DNA of 5,998 nucleotides from JARRQB01 sp965368585 (GTDB lineage Bacteria; Pseudomonadota; Gammaproteobacteria; Chromatiales; Chromatiaceae). Location of the stretch: NCBI GenBank assembly GCA_965368585.1, contig CBDUNM010000222.1, positions 1 through 5,998 of the forward strand, read 5' to 3'. The first letter of the stretch is position 1; each line of letters opens with the position of its first letter. Below are positions 1-5,170 of the stretch, one piece after another. The notes beneath the pieces are model-generated. The model searched no databases, was not told the DNA's origin, and saw only the letters and a list, made by a program, of their open reading frames with translations. The position numbers and the translations under genes were made by a program.

Positions 1-144
1 AGGGTGGCTCCAATAAACCGATCCCGGAATGGCTCCATTGAGGTGATCATTGACACTAATGTGGTCGCCTTCTCGAAAGAGCCAGTTCAACGTCGTGAAC
101 GACTGGGTGGACTATTGAGTTATTATCGTCGCGAGGCCGCTTGA
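1..144 (+). CDS. C-terminal end of a probable DDE integrase-type (rve) transposase, 5' part outside the window
   Basis: Frame 1 is open from the first base for 48 codons ending in TGA at 142-144. The end of the peptide, ERLGGLLSYYRREAA, resembles the short conserved tail (LGGL-x-x-x-Y-x-R-x-A-A) that I associate with rve-type integrase transposases of the IS3/IS481 superfamily. The catalytic DDE core would lie upstream of the window, so neither family nor integrity can be judged. It converges on the minus-strand gene ending at 271, with a strong hairpin between them. The assignment rests only on the C-terminal pattern; it could be the end of an unrelated protein. Confidence 0.35.
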   Translation, partial: RVAPINRSRNGSIEVIIDTNVVAFSKEPVQRRERLGGLLSYYRREAA

Positions 145-192
145 TTACGGCGTTTCTATTTCTGGACCGTACAGGCGACGGGCTCTCAGCCG

Positions 193-225
193 CCATGCAG
201 TGAGGCCTCCGGCCTCACTGCATGG
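193..225. terminator. Perfect 15-bp hairpin between convergent genes, possible bidirectional terminator
   Basis: CCATGCAGTGAGGCC (193-207) is followed by the 3-base loop TCC and the exact reverse complement GGCCTCACTGCATGG (211-225). It lies between a plus-strand frame ending at 144 and a minus-strand gene ending at 271, where a shared terminator is expected. There is no adjacent T-run on either strand, so it is not a textbook intrinsic terminator. It could instead be a palindromic repeat or part of a mobile-element end. Confidence 0.45.
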
Positions 226-270
226 ACAACCGTCCCATTCCCATTTTGATTGTCGCCGGACAGACGCGCG

Positions 271-744
271 TTAGTTCATGCGGATACGATAATAATGCTC
301 CACATGGCCATAGATGAGTAGCTCGGGCGGGAGGTGTGACGGGAAGTATTTGGTCACCAGGTCTTTTTGTACGGTCACATCAATACACTCCCAGCTTAGC
401 AACCGGCCCGTGTTTCGGTTCCGGAACGCCTGCCATGCCGCCCAACGTTCGCCGGAGCGGTGGACATTCTTTACCGCTACTTGATTGAGCCAGCCGCGAT
501 AGCGGCTGGAATGCACAGCAACGCACACGAAGTTGGCGCCGTAGAATACGTACAGCGATCCGCCTTGGGAACGCCAGATTCCGGAAAACGGATTCCGGTC
601 TGCGGCATTTTTATCGGCAATGTCTGGCGCAGACGTCGCATCGACGCCGCCATGTTTTGTCTTCGCATACAGACCGAACGGTATCGAGCCAACGAGCGAT
701 ATAGGAACAGTGGATTGAGGTGTTTTGCAAATTGATTCTCTCAT
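271..744 (-). CDS. Hypothetical 157-residue protein, probably 5'-truncated by an IS3 end
   Basis: I do not recognise this protein. The frame is open from a TTG at 765, but ATG at 744 is the better start because GGGGGAA (753-759, minus strand) sits 8 bases before it. The N-terminal 50 residues are low in recognisable structure. From about residue 50 on (PFSGIWRSQGGSLYVFYG) the protein has alternating hydrophobic and aromatic stretches and several Trp and Tyr residues, suggesting a small beta-rich domain. There is no convincing signal peptide, membrane helix or catalytic motif. The start codon directly abuts the inferred outer end of the IS3-family remnant at 745, and the ribosome binding site lies inside that remnant. 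The original N-terminus may therefore have been replaced by the insertion, leaving a 3' gene fragment with a fortuitous start. Confidence 0.55.
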   Translation of the reverse strand: MRESICKTPQSTVPISLVGSIPFGLYAKTKHGGVDATSAPDIADKNAADRNPFSGIWRSQGGSLYVFYGANFVCVAVHSSRYRGWLNQVAVKNVHRSGERWAAWQAFRNRNTGRLLSWECIDVTVQKDLVTKYFPSHLPPELLIYGHVEHYYRIRMN

Positions 745-859
745 TGGGAATCTTCCCCCGACCAAGTGGACACCAATTTCATACCGCCATACCCAACTGT
801 AGTTCGAAATTGGCTGGCGAACAATAGTTCAACGACGGATGCCGACGCGTGTTGTTGTA
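745..859 (-). mobile_element. Right-end remnant of an IS3-family insertion sequence
   Basis: Read on the minus strand this is the end of an IS3-type element: the tail of OrfB, a stop codon, then a terminal sequence containing GGTGTCCACTTGGTCGGGGG and ending in CA at 746-745. The layout (OrfB stop just before a terminus with TGTCCACTT and a run of G) is typical of the family. The inner boundary is sharp: OrfB sequence stops at 859 where the inverted repeat of an IS6 element starts. The other end of this IS3 element is not in the window. The outer boundary at 745 is inferred from the TG...CA convention. Confidence 0.6.
779..859 (-). pseudogene. C-terminal 26 codons of an IS3-family OrfB transposase
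   Basis: The minus strand from 859 reads YNNTRRHPSLNYCSPANFEL and continues six codons to a TGA at 781-779. This matches the conserved end of IS3-family OrfB integrases, YN-x-x-RRH-x-x-L-x-Y-x-SP-x-x-FE, which lies after the DDE core. Everything upstream is missing because the IS6-family element starting at 860 interrupts or replaces it. The catalytic residues are absent, so this remnant cannot be functional. Confidence 0.65.
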
Positions 860-879
860 GGTGTTGTCAATTTAACATG
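860..879 (+). repeat. Terminal inverted repeat of the IS6-family element, transposase 3' side
   Basis: GGTGTTGTCAATTTAACATG pairs with the repeat at 1642-1661, with mismatches at positions 3, 4 and 18. It marks the junction between the IS6 element and the IS3 OrfB remnant. Confidence 0.8.
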
Positions 880-922
880 CGCTGGTTAGCGCGTTCCGAT
901 GGCGCACGCCGGTCCTCGTATT

Positions 923-1621
923 TCAGGCACAAGTCACCTGTCGCCAACGCGAGAAAGCCCTTTCTCGCAACAGCCGGTGATTCGCTGCCCTCATCAGGTG
1001 TCGGCCGTACCGAAATAGATTATTCACTCGCGCGTGCAGCGCCAGGAAGCGCTGCGCTTGATGCCGTGATTTGAACCGGCGCATCTGCCGTTCGCGTTGG
1101 CGGGTCGGTTGGTGTGAGAGCGCAGCTCGATTGTTTTCGTACCGGCGCGTGTCGTGGACCGTGTCCGATAGGATTTCCCGCATGGCTGGCAAGTCGCTTT
1201 TTCGCTTGTCCGTGGTGAGCCGGTTTGGTTCAGTACCTTGGCCTTTTAATGCCTTGGCAAAGACGCGTTAAGCAGCACGCGCATCACGCCGACGTTGCAA
1301 CAGGATATCGATGACATCACCGTCCTGATCAACGGCCCGCCAGGGGTAGTGGATCTTACCTCGGATGGTGATGAAAACCTCGTCTACATGCCAGGTGTCG
1401 CCGAGTCGACCTTCCCGACGCTTAAGGAATTGGTGGATGCGCGGTCCGAACTTCAGGCACCAACGGCGGATTGAATCGTATGACACTTGAATGCCTCGCT
1501 CGGCCAGGAGATCTTCTACGTCGCGGAAGCTAAGGCTGAAGCGATGATAAACTCAGATCGAATAACGAATAATCTCGGGAGGAAATCGGTGGCGATGGTA
1601 TCGAGGTTTGCGCTGTTTCAT
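923..1621 (-). pseudogene. IS6-family transposase with two in-frame stops and a lost catalytic Glu
   Basis: Reading from ATG at 1621 to TGA at 923-925 gives 232 codons, the usual length for IS6 transposases, with no frameshift. Codon 23 is TGA (1553-1555), where a Trp is expected in the segment after the PPEII motif. Codon 118 is TAA (1268-1270), where Lys or a similar residue is expected after RRRDARAA. The N-terminal helix-turn-helix region (VSYDSIRRWCLKFGP), the first Asp in DTWHVDEVF (residue 80) and the second in TTDKRKS (residue 138) are kept. The third catalytic residue is not: the conserved NNRAE motif reads NNRAA, with GCG at 1121-1123, probably from GAG. Three independent inactivating changes show an old, decayed copy. 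It could only move if a relative acted in trans on its ends. Confidence 0.9.
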
Positions 1622-1641
1622 CGGCTTGATGTGCCGATATT

Positions 1642-1661
1642 CAGGTTAAATTGACAATGCC
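1642..1661 (-). repeat. Terminal inverted repeat of the IS6-family element, transposase 5' side
   Basis: On the minus strand this reads GGCATTGTCAATTTAACCTG, beginning 40 bases before the transposase ATG at 1621. It is the partner of the repeat at 860-879. Confidence 0.8.
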
Positions 1662-1786
1662 CGCCGCTCGTCGGCGCCTTCACCCAACGAAATCGAACCG
1701 ATCCGTCGCGACGCTCGAAATAGACCCCGGCTATTGATCTCGGTCGGATAGCGATGACCGGAGAAAGGATTAGGTGTCGGTTTCAT
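1662..1786 (-). pseudogene. N-terminal fragment of a second IS6-type transposase
   Basis: The frame from ATG at 1786 begins MKPTPNPFSGHRYPTEI, comparable to the KPRYHRHRFPPEII start of the neighbouring IS6 transposase and to family members generally. The next residues should enter the SLSFRDVE region but do not, so the recognisable part is only about 17 codons. The frame runs into the inverted repeat of the adjacent element. In another minus-strand frame the segment 1667-1730 reads VYFERRDGSVRFRWVKAPT, which looks protein-like, so a third piece of DNA may be spliced in here. The identification rests on the N-terminus plus the correctly placed terminal repeat. Confidence 0.5.
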
Positions 1787-1839
1787 CGGGGGGGCGATTG
1801 TACTCGGGATTCGTAGGCCGAACTCAACTTGACAGTGCC
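1662..1839 (-). mobile_element. Left-end remnant of a second, different IS6-type element
   Basis: On the minus strand the sequence starts with GGCACTGTCAAGTTGAG at 1839, an IS6-like terminus related to but different from that of the neighbouring element. An ATG follows 53 bases inside (1786), and the frame begins MKPTPNPFSGHRYPTEI, like the N-terminus of IS6 transposases. Similarity to the family fades after about 1735, and the first IS6 element begins at 1661. The rest of this element is not in the window. The origin of the inner part, 1662-1735, is unclear. Confidence 0.6.
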
Positions 1840-2742
1840 CGCTATGGCGAAGACGCCGGGCTCGCATTGCTGAAAATACTGGCCGAACGTAGCGCTGGCG
1901 GGGAAGGTTATCGCATTCAACTCACGCCAATGATCGACGTCGACGGCTGGGAGGTGAACAACCCCGGCAAGTTGATTACTTTAGATACAACGAATTGGGG
2001 CATCGCCATGGACGCGGCGGATTTGGCGGAAAACCTCAACGAGGCTATCGAAACCGATATTCTCGAAATACGCATGGGACTTGTGCCCAGGCTCGGGTGG
2101 GGTACGGGAAAAATACTGCTCGGGGCTGTTGAAACGGCGATCGGCGTCGTCGAGATCATAGTTCCGGAGCCAGGAACAACCGGTGCTGGAATAGCGGTCA
2201 CCCTATTAGGCGTCAACACGGTTGGCGACGGTATCTCGCAACTCGCCGGAACGAACCGCGGACACGGCTACAATATCCTGGGTGAATCCTCTGGGATAAT
2301 CGGCGCTGAGTTCGCGCACGCCGTTGGTCAGGACCGAAAGCTCGGCGAGGCCATCGGCAAGGGAATCTTCCTGGTCAGTTCGATTGCCGTAGGTTCGCTG
2401 GGGTCGATCAGAATCCTGAAAATTCCCGGTACCACATTCGCTCGCCTGGGGGTGGGCGGCCAGAGCGGAGGCGCGGTTGTGGGTCGGGTCGATCTTCTCT
2501 ACCGAAGCAACAGAGCGAGCGACGGTTTAACCATTGTCAGCATCAACAACAATGCCGGCCAATCGGTACTCCGTTTCGTGACTCACAATGGTCAGTTGAT
2601 GACGAACGCACGAGTTGGAAAGGTATTCGAGGGTTCGAAAATCATCGAGGGCCAGAAGGTTCTAAGACACGCCAACTCGGGCAAGGAGATACTGAAAGGC
2701 CTACTGGAACTTGCCTGGCATGGATTGATACGAGGGTTATAG
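1774..2742 (+). CDS. Probable C-terminal fragment of a polymorphic-toxin-like protein, 5'-truncated by an IS
   Basis: The open frame runs from GTG at 1774 (stop TAG just before) to TAG at 2740-2742, 322 codons. Its first 22 codons lie antisense over the IS6-type left end at 1662-1839, so the native part should start near residue 23 (RYGEDAGLALLKILAERS). The real gene was probably longer and lost its front to the IS. Residues 107-160 and 165-220 are glycine-rich and hydrophobic (GAVETAIGVVEIIVPEPG, then GVNTVGDGISQLAG, then GIFLVSSIAVGSLGSI). They recall the membrane-inserting or linker segments, such as DUF4225-like regions, before the toxic tip of Rhs, CDI and T6SS effectors. The final 80 residues are soluble, with no catalytic motif I can name. 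The next gene begins at the very next base, as immunity genes often do. A weak AAAGGA lies before the GTG, so expression is uncertain. The toxin reading is an inference from composition and context. Confidence 0.5.
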   Translation: MSVSSGGRLYSGFVGRTQLDSARYGEDAGLALLKILAERSAGGEGYRIQLTPMIDVDGWEVNNPGKLITLDTTNWGIAMDAADLAENLNEAIETDILEIRMGLVPRLGWGTGKILLGAVETAIGVVEIIVPEPGTTGAGIAVTLLGVNTVGDGISQLAGTNRGHGYNILGESSGIIGAEFAHAVGQDRKLGEAIGKGIFLVSSIAVGSLGSIRILKIPGTTFARLGVGGQSGGAVVGRVDLLYRSNRASDGLTIVSINNNAGQSVLRFVTHNGQLMTNARVGKVFEGSKIIEGQKVLRHANSGKEILKGLLELAWHGLIRGL

Positions 2743-3177
2743 ATGACAGGCTCCCAAGAAGGTTCAAGGCCAAACCTGGAATGGCCGGAACAAGATATCG
2801 ACAATGAACGCGAACGGTTTTACGCCGACTTACTGAGTCGCCTGGGACCGGCACAATGGGTTGCCATTGTACCAACACCCGCGCCGCTTGGCGCGGTTCG
2901 CCGATCCATTGAAAGTGATTGCGGAAGCGCACTTCGGTCGTTGGCTATGCCGAACGACGGCGTCGCATGGCTGTGCCCGTTCAAGGAATTGAGCGAAGTA
3001 CTGCACGAATTGTTTCTTGCGCGTCGACCGGAACTGGCGTTTCTGGCGTTTCAGGAAAGACCGCAAGCGGCGGATATTACGACAGCACTTCGAGATGCGA
3101 AGGCCCACCCGGCTGACAGGTTACTGCTTTTCGACGATGGTGAATTGATCGAGGCCAGGACAAACAAGCCCGAATAA
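2743..3177 (+). CDS. Unknown 144-residue protein, candidate immunity partner of the upstream fragment
   Basis: The ATG follows directly on the TAG of the upstream frame, with GAGGG (2732-2736) 6 bases before it, inside the upstream gene. Such an arrangement favours translational coupling. The protein is soluble and acidic, with no signal peptide or membrane segment. It reads as a compact alpha/beta domain: RERFYADLLSRLGPAQWVAIVPTP, then AWLCPFKELSEVLHELFLARRP, then RLLLFDDGELIEAR. I do not recognise a family. Size, acidity and position fit an immunity protein, but a chaperone or adaptor for the upstream protein would fit too. The frame is intact and ends in TAA at 3175-3177, just before a palindromic repeat block. 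Confidence 0.65.
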   Translation: MTGSQEGSRPNLEWPEQDIDNERERFYADLLSRLGPAQWVAIVPTPAPLGAVRRSIESDCGSALRSLAMPNDGVAWLCPFKELSEVLHELFLARRPELAFLAFQERPQAADITTALRDAKAHPADRLLLFDDGELIEARTNKPE

Positions 3178-3192
3178 GCAACCAGATCGATG

Positions 3193-3249
3193 CAATACGG
3201 CTTCGCCTATTGGCGCCCTACGTGACTGCAATAAGCGAAGGGCATTGCA
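3193..3249. repeat. Pair of REP-like palindromes at the broken 3' end of the NACHT gene
   Basis: Unit one, 3193-3212, folds as CAATA plus GGC, loop TTC, GCC plus TATTG, followed by GGCGCCCTACG. Unit two, 3227-3249, has the perfect arms TGCAAT and ATTGCA around AAGCGAAGGGC. Both have the look of small extragenic palindromes common in proteobacteria (CAATA...TATTG...GCCCTACG). The TAG stop of the minus-strand NACHT frame (3218-3220) lies between them. They could act as a transcript end or as a site where recombination removed the rest of that gene. Confidence 0.6.
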
Positions 3250-4483
3250 CTGAATAGCTACCAGCCGCGGCGCGGTCCGCACTTGGCGCGCGGGGCCGGC
3301 GCGCGTCATTGCCTTCCTTGTAAAGGGTCTGCGGCTCGTCAACTCCGTCGAGGATCATCAGGCATTGACCCTGTTCTAGCAGAGTCCGCCAGCCGGCACC
3401 GGTCAGGTCATCGGGCTGGGTGGCATTCAGCCAGGCCGCCAGGGCCTCCTTCAGTGACTTGCGCAGCCAGTGGCTGCTACCGCGCAGCAGCTGTTTGTGG
3501 TCGTTCAGGTCGCGGAGATAGCAAAGTACCGGCGGATGATTCTGCAACTCGGCGGGCAAAGTCTCGACATAGTCGCCCTGCATGGCAATGGGGTGTGGCG
3601 GCACCTCGCCCGCGGCGGCGATCAGCGCTTGCCAGCGGCAAAACGTGGATTTGCCCGCACCCGGCGCACCCGGGACGTACAGGGATTCCGTGCCGATGCG
3701 CTCGGTCAGCAGGGCCCAGGACGACTCGAGCTCAGCGGCCTTGTCGCGCGTCCGCTCGACCCGGGCCGGGACATAGACATGCTGCAGCCGGGCGTTGTGG
3801 GCGTCGCGCTGATCGAGGCCCAGCAGTTCGACCGACTCGCACTGGCGCTGCAGCCAGTCGAGGTAGTCGGCGCGATTGAAGCCCGATGGCTCGGGCGTCG
3901 GTCGGTATTCCGCATGGCCGTCCAGCGAGTCGCGCAAGGCGTGGCCCAGTTTTTCTTTCAGATCGGCGACCGTGGTGAAGGTATTGCGCGTGTAGTCGTG
4001 TTCCGGCCAGGTGCGAAAGTCTTTGGGCGCGGCCTTGTTGCGCTTGATCTCACGCTGCAATTTGGTGAACTCGTCGTCCGGCAAATCATCGTCGATAGCG
4101 GTGGTTGCGCGATAAGATTCCCGATACTTTTTCGGCCAGTCTATGCAGTCGGGATCCAGCAGGAAGGGGATGACGTCGTATCGCTTGGCTTTGGCCTGCA
4201 CGCATTCCAAGCGGGTAATATTTTTGTGATCGGGGTTCGCCGCATCGTCCGGCGTCCAGCCGTGCCAGTCGGCCACCAGCACCACGATCAGGTGACATCG
4301 ATCGACGCGTTCCAGGCAGTTTTTCAAGGGCGGTCTGGGCGAGGCCTCCCAGTCTTCCGATAATTGCGCGAGGAAACCCGACTTGCTTGCCGCCCGTTCG
4401 GCAGCGCGCCGGTGTTCGGCCAGATCCTTGACCGTGGAGGAGATGAACACCCGGGGTGTGCGGTGTTTATTGTCGGCGGCCAT
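3218..4483 (-). CDS. DUF4062-NACHT STAND NTPase, truncated after Walker B
   Basis: The start is ATG at 4483 with a strong AAGGAG (4489-4494) 5 bases away. Residues 10-110 form a DUF4062 domain (PRVFISSTVKDLAEHR, CHLIVVLVADWHGWTP, ITRLECVQAKAKRYDVIPFL), a TIR-like alpha/beta fold often at the N-terminus of STAND proteins. Residues about 265-390 are the start of a NACHT ATPase: Walker A GAPGAGKST (272-280) and Walker B LMILDGVDE (375-383). Homology should continue with the rest of NACHT (sensor 1, winged helix) and a C-terminal repeat sensor. Instead, after YKEGNDA (about residue 393) comes an Arg/Ala-rich tail that runs into palindromic repeats and stops. Whole members are usually two to three times longer. 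Related NACHT proteins sense phage in bacterial immunity, but this copy lacks sensor and oligomerisation parts and is probably non-functional. Confidence 0.85.
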   Translation of the reverse strand: MAADNKHRTPRVFISSTVKDLAEHRRAAERAASKSGFLAQLSEDWEASPRPPLKNCLERVDRCHLIVVLVADWHGWTPDDAANPDHKNITRLECVQAKAKRYDVIPFLLDPDCIDWPKKYRESYRATTAIDDDLPDDEFTKLQREIKRNKAAPKDFRTWPEHDYTRNTFTTVADLKEKLGHALRDSLDGHAEYRPTPEPSGFNRADYLDWLQRQCESVELLGLDQRDAHNARLQHVYVPARVERTRDKAAELESSWALLTERIGTESLYVPGAPGAGKSTFCRWQALIAAAGEVPPHPIAMQGDYVETLPAELQNHPPVLCYLRDLNDHKQLLRGSSHWLRKSLKEALAAWLNATQPDDLTGAGWRTLLEQGQCLMILDGVDEPQTLYKEGNDARRPRAPSADRAAAGSYSVQCPSLIAVT

Positions 4484-4531
4484 GCACGCTCCTTGCTTTA
4501 CTTTTCCTTCGATTATACCGATCGGAATTCG

Positions 4532-4559
4532 TCGGGTTACGCTTCGCTAACACGACCTA
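4532..4559. repeat. Intergenic palindromic repeat, copy 1 of 2
   Basis: A 28-base unit starting TCGGGTTACGCTTCG and ending AACACGACCTA, with GTTA and TAAC arms around GCTTCGC-type loop sequence. Copy 2 lies 56 bases further on and differs at two positions (A/G at 8 and 21). It sits in the gap between the Uma2 and NACHT genes. Confidence 0.7.
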
Positions 4560-4587
4560 CACGTCTGATGACAACGATAACGTTTTA

Positions 4588-4615
4588 TCGGGTTGCGCTT
4601 CGCTAACGCGACCTA
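4588..4615. repeat. Intergenic palindromic repeat, copy 2 of 2, overlapping the Uma2 stop codon
   Basis: This unit starts TCGGGTTGCGCTTCG and ends AACGCGACCTA, 26 of 28 identical to copy 1 and in the same orientation. Its last three bases, CTA, are the TAG stop codon of the minus-strand Uma2 gene. A hairpin here could end the Uma2 transcript or stabilise its 3' end. Confidence 0.7.
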
Positions 4616-5170
4616 GGCCCACAGTTGCGCTAGCGGAAACTCGATGGCATCAAATGGGGGTAGGTGGACAGGTTCGTCTTCCTTGAGCGTTGCCAGTAGT
4701 AACCACTTGCCGTCGTTACAGGCATAGGCCTCCAGGGTCTTTAGCCCGGGATCGATGAGCCACAAGTAGGCGACGCCTTGTGACGCGTAGATGGGCATCT
4801 TGACGCTGCGGTCGGTCTGGGCGGTTGCGGGTGAGAGGATTTCACACACCCAGTCGGGAGCCAGATCGAACCAGGCGGCATCGGGATACTCCGGCAGGCG
4901 TTCGCGTCGCCAGCCTGCCAAGTCCGGTACCAGAACATGGCTTTCCAGATGAATTTCGGGTTCGAAGACAATCCACCATCCACCCGGACCACCAGCTCCC
5001 AAATCAAAGGGTTCGGTCAGTTTACCGCCCAGTATGGAAAACGCACGGGCGTGCCGGGATGCCGGACGGGGATGCGTATGGAGCCGTCCGTTGAGTATCT
5101 CGGCAACCAGATGTTCGGGGACCTGCAGCAAATCTTCGTAACTGGCGTCTCTTGCAACGGGATCGGACAT
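4613..5170 (-). CDS. Uma2-family (DUF820) PD-(D/E)XK endonuclease-like protein
   Basis: The chosen start is ATG at 5170, with GGAGAA (5176-5181) 5 bases upstream; the frame is open further back to 5251, but that extension lacks family features. The 185-residue protein has the normal Uma2 length. It carries the family's nuclease pattern: D83 in VPDLAGW, E110 in WVCEILSP, K124 in TDRSVKMPIYASQGV, then YLWLIDP (135-141). N-terminal residues 10-30 (SYEDLLQVPEHLVAEILNGR) are the usual opening helix and strand. The catalytic set looks complete, so the protein is probably folded and possibly active on DNA. Uma2 proteins are abundant in bacteria with mobile or duplicated gene content, and their biological role is mostly unknown. 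The DUF4062-NACHT gene lies downstream on the same strand across 129 bases with two palindromic repeats, so cotranscription is possible but not evident. Confidence 0.88.
   Translation of the reverse strand: MSDPVARDASYEDLLQVPEHLVAEILNGRLHTHPRPASRHARAFSILGGKLTEPFDLGAGGPGGWWIVFEPEIHLESHVLVPDLAGWRRERLPEYPDAAWFDLAPDWVCEILSPATAQTDRSVKMPIYASQGVAYLWLIDPGLKTLEAYACNDGKWLLLATLKEDEPVHLPPFDAIEFPLAQLWA

Larger units (their letters stand above)
860..1661 (-). mobile_element. IS6-family insertion sequence, about 802 bp, complete ends but dead transposase
   Basis: The element is bounded by inverted repeats GGTGTTGTCAATTTAACATG (860-879, plus) and GGCATTGTCAATTTAACCTG (1661-1642, minus), identical at 17 of 20 positions. 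Size, single transposase gene, and GG-starting ends fit the IS6 (IS26-like) family. The 8-base flanks (852-859 TTGTTGTA and 1662-1669 CGCCGCTC) do not match, so no target duplication survives. That fits IS6 biology, where cointegrate formation and adjacent deletions are common, and here each flank is a different truncated IS. Confidence 0.85.

Noticed and set aside
852..1669. An 8-base target duplication around the IS6 element
   Set aside because: The flanks TTGTTGTA and CGCCGCTC do not match.
1917..2219. Minus-strand open frame of 100 codons
   Set aside because: It is the antisense shadow of the 1774-2742 frame and has no ribosome binding site or recognisable motif.
3283..3879. Plus-strand open frame of 198 codons rich in Arg, Ala and Pro
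   Set aside because: Low-complexity composition antisense to the NACHT gene, with no family likeness.
3470..4363. Long plus-strand open frame of 297 codons
   Set aside because: It is antisense to the DUF4062-NACHT gene, which has clear motifs and a strong ribosome binding site; the frame comes from GC-rich codon structure.
3193..4615. The repeats as a CRISPR array
   Set aside because: The units differ in sequence, number at most two per site and are palindromic intergenic elements; there is no regular repeat-spacer series and no cas gene.
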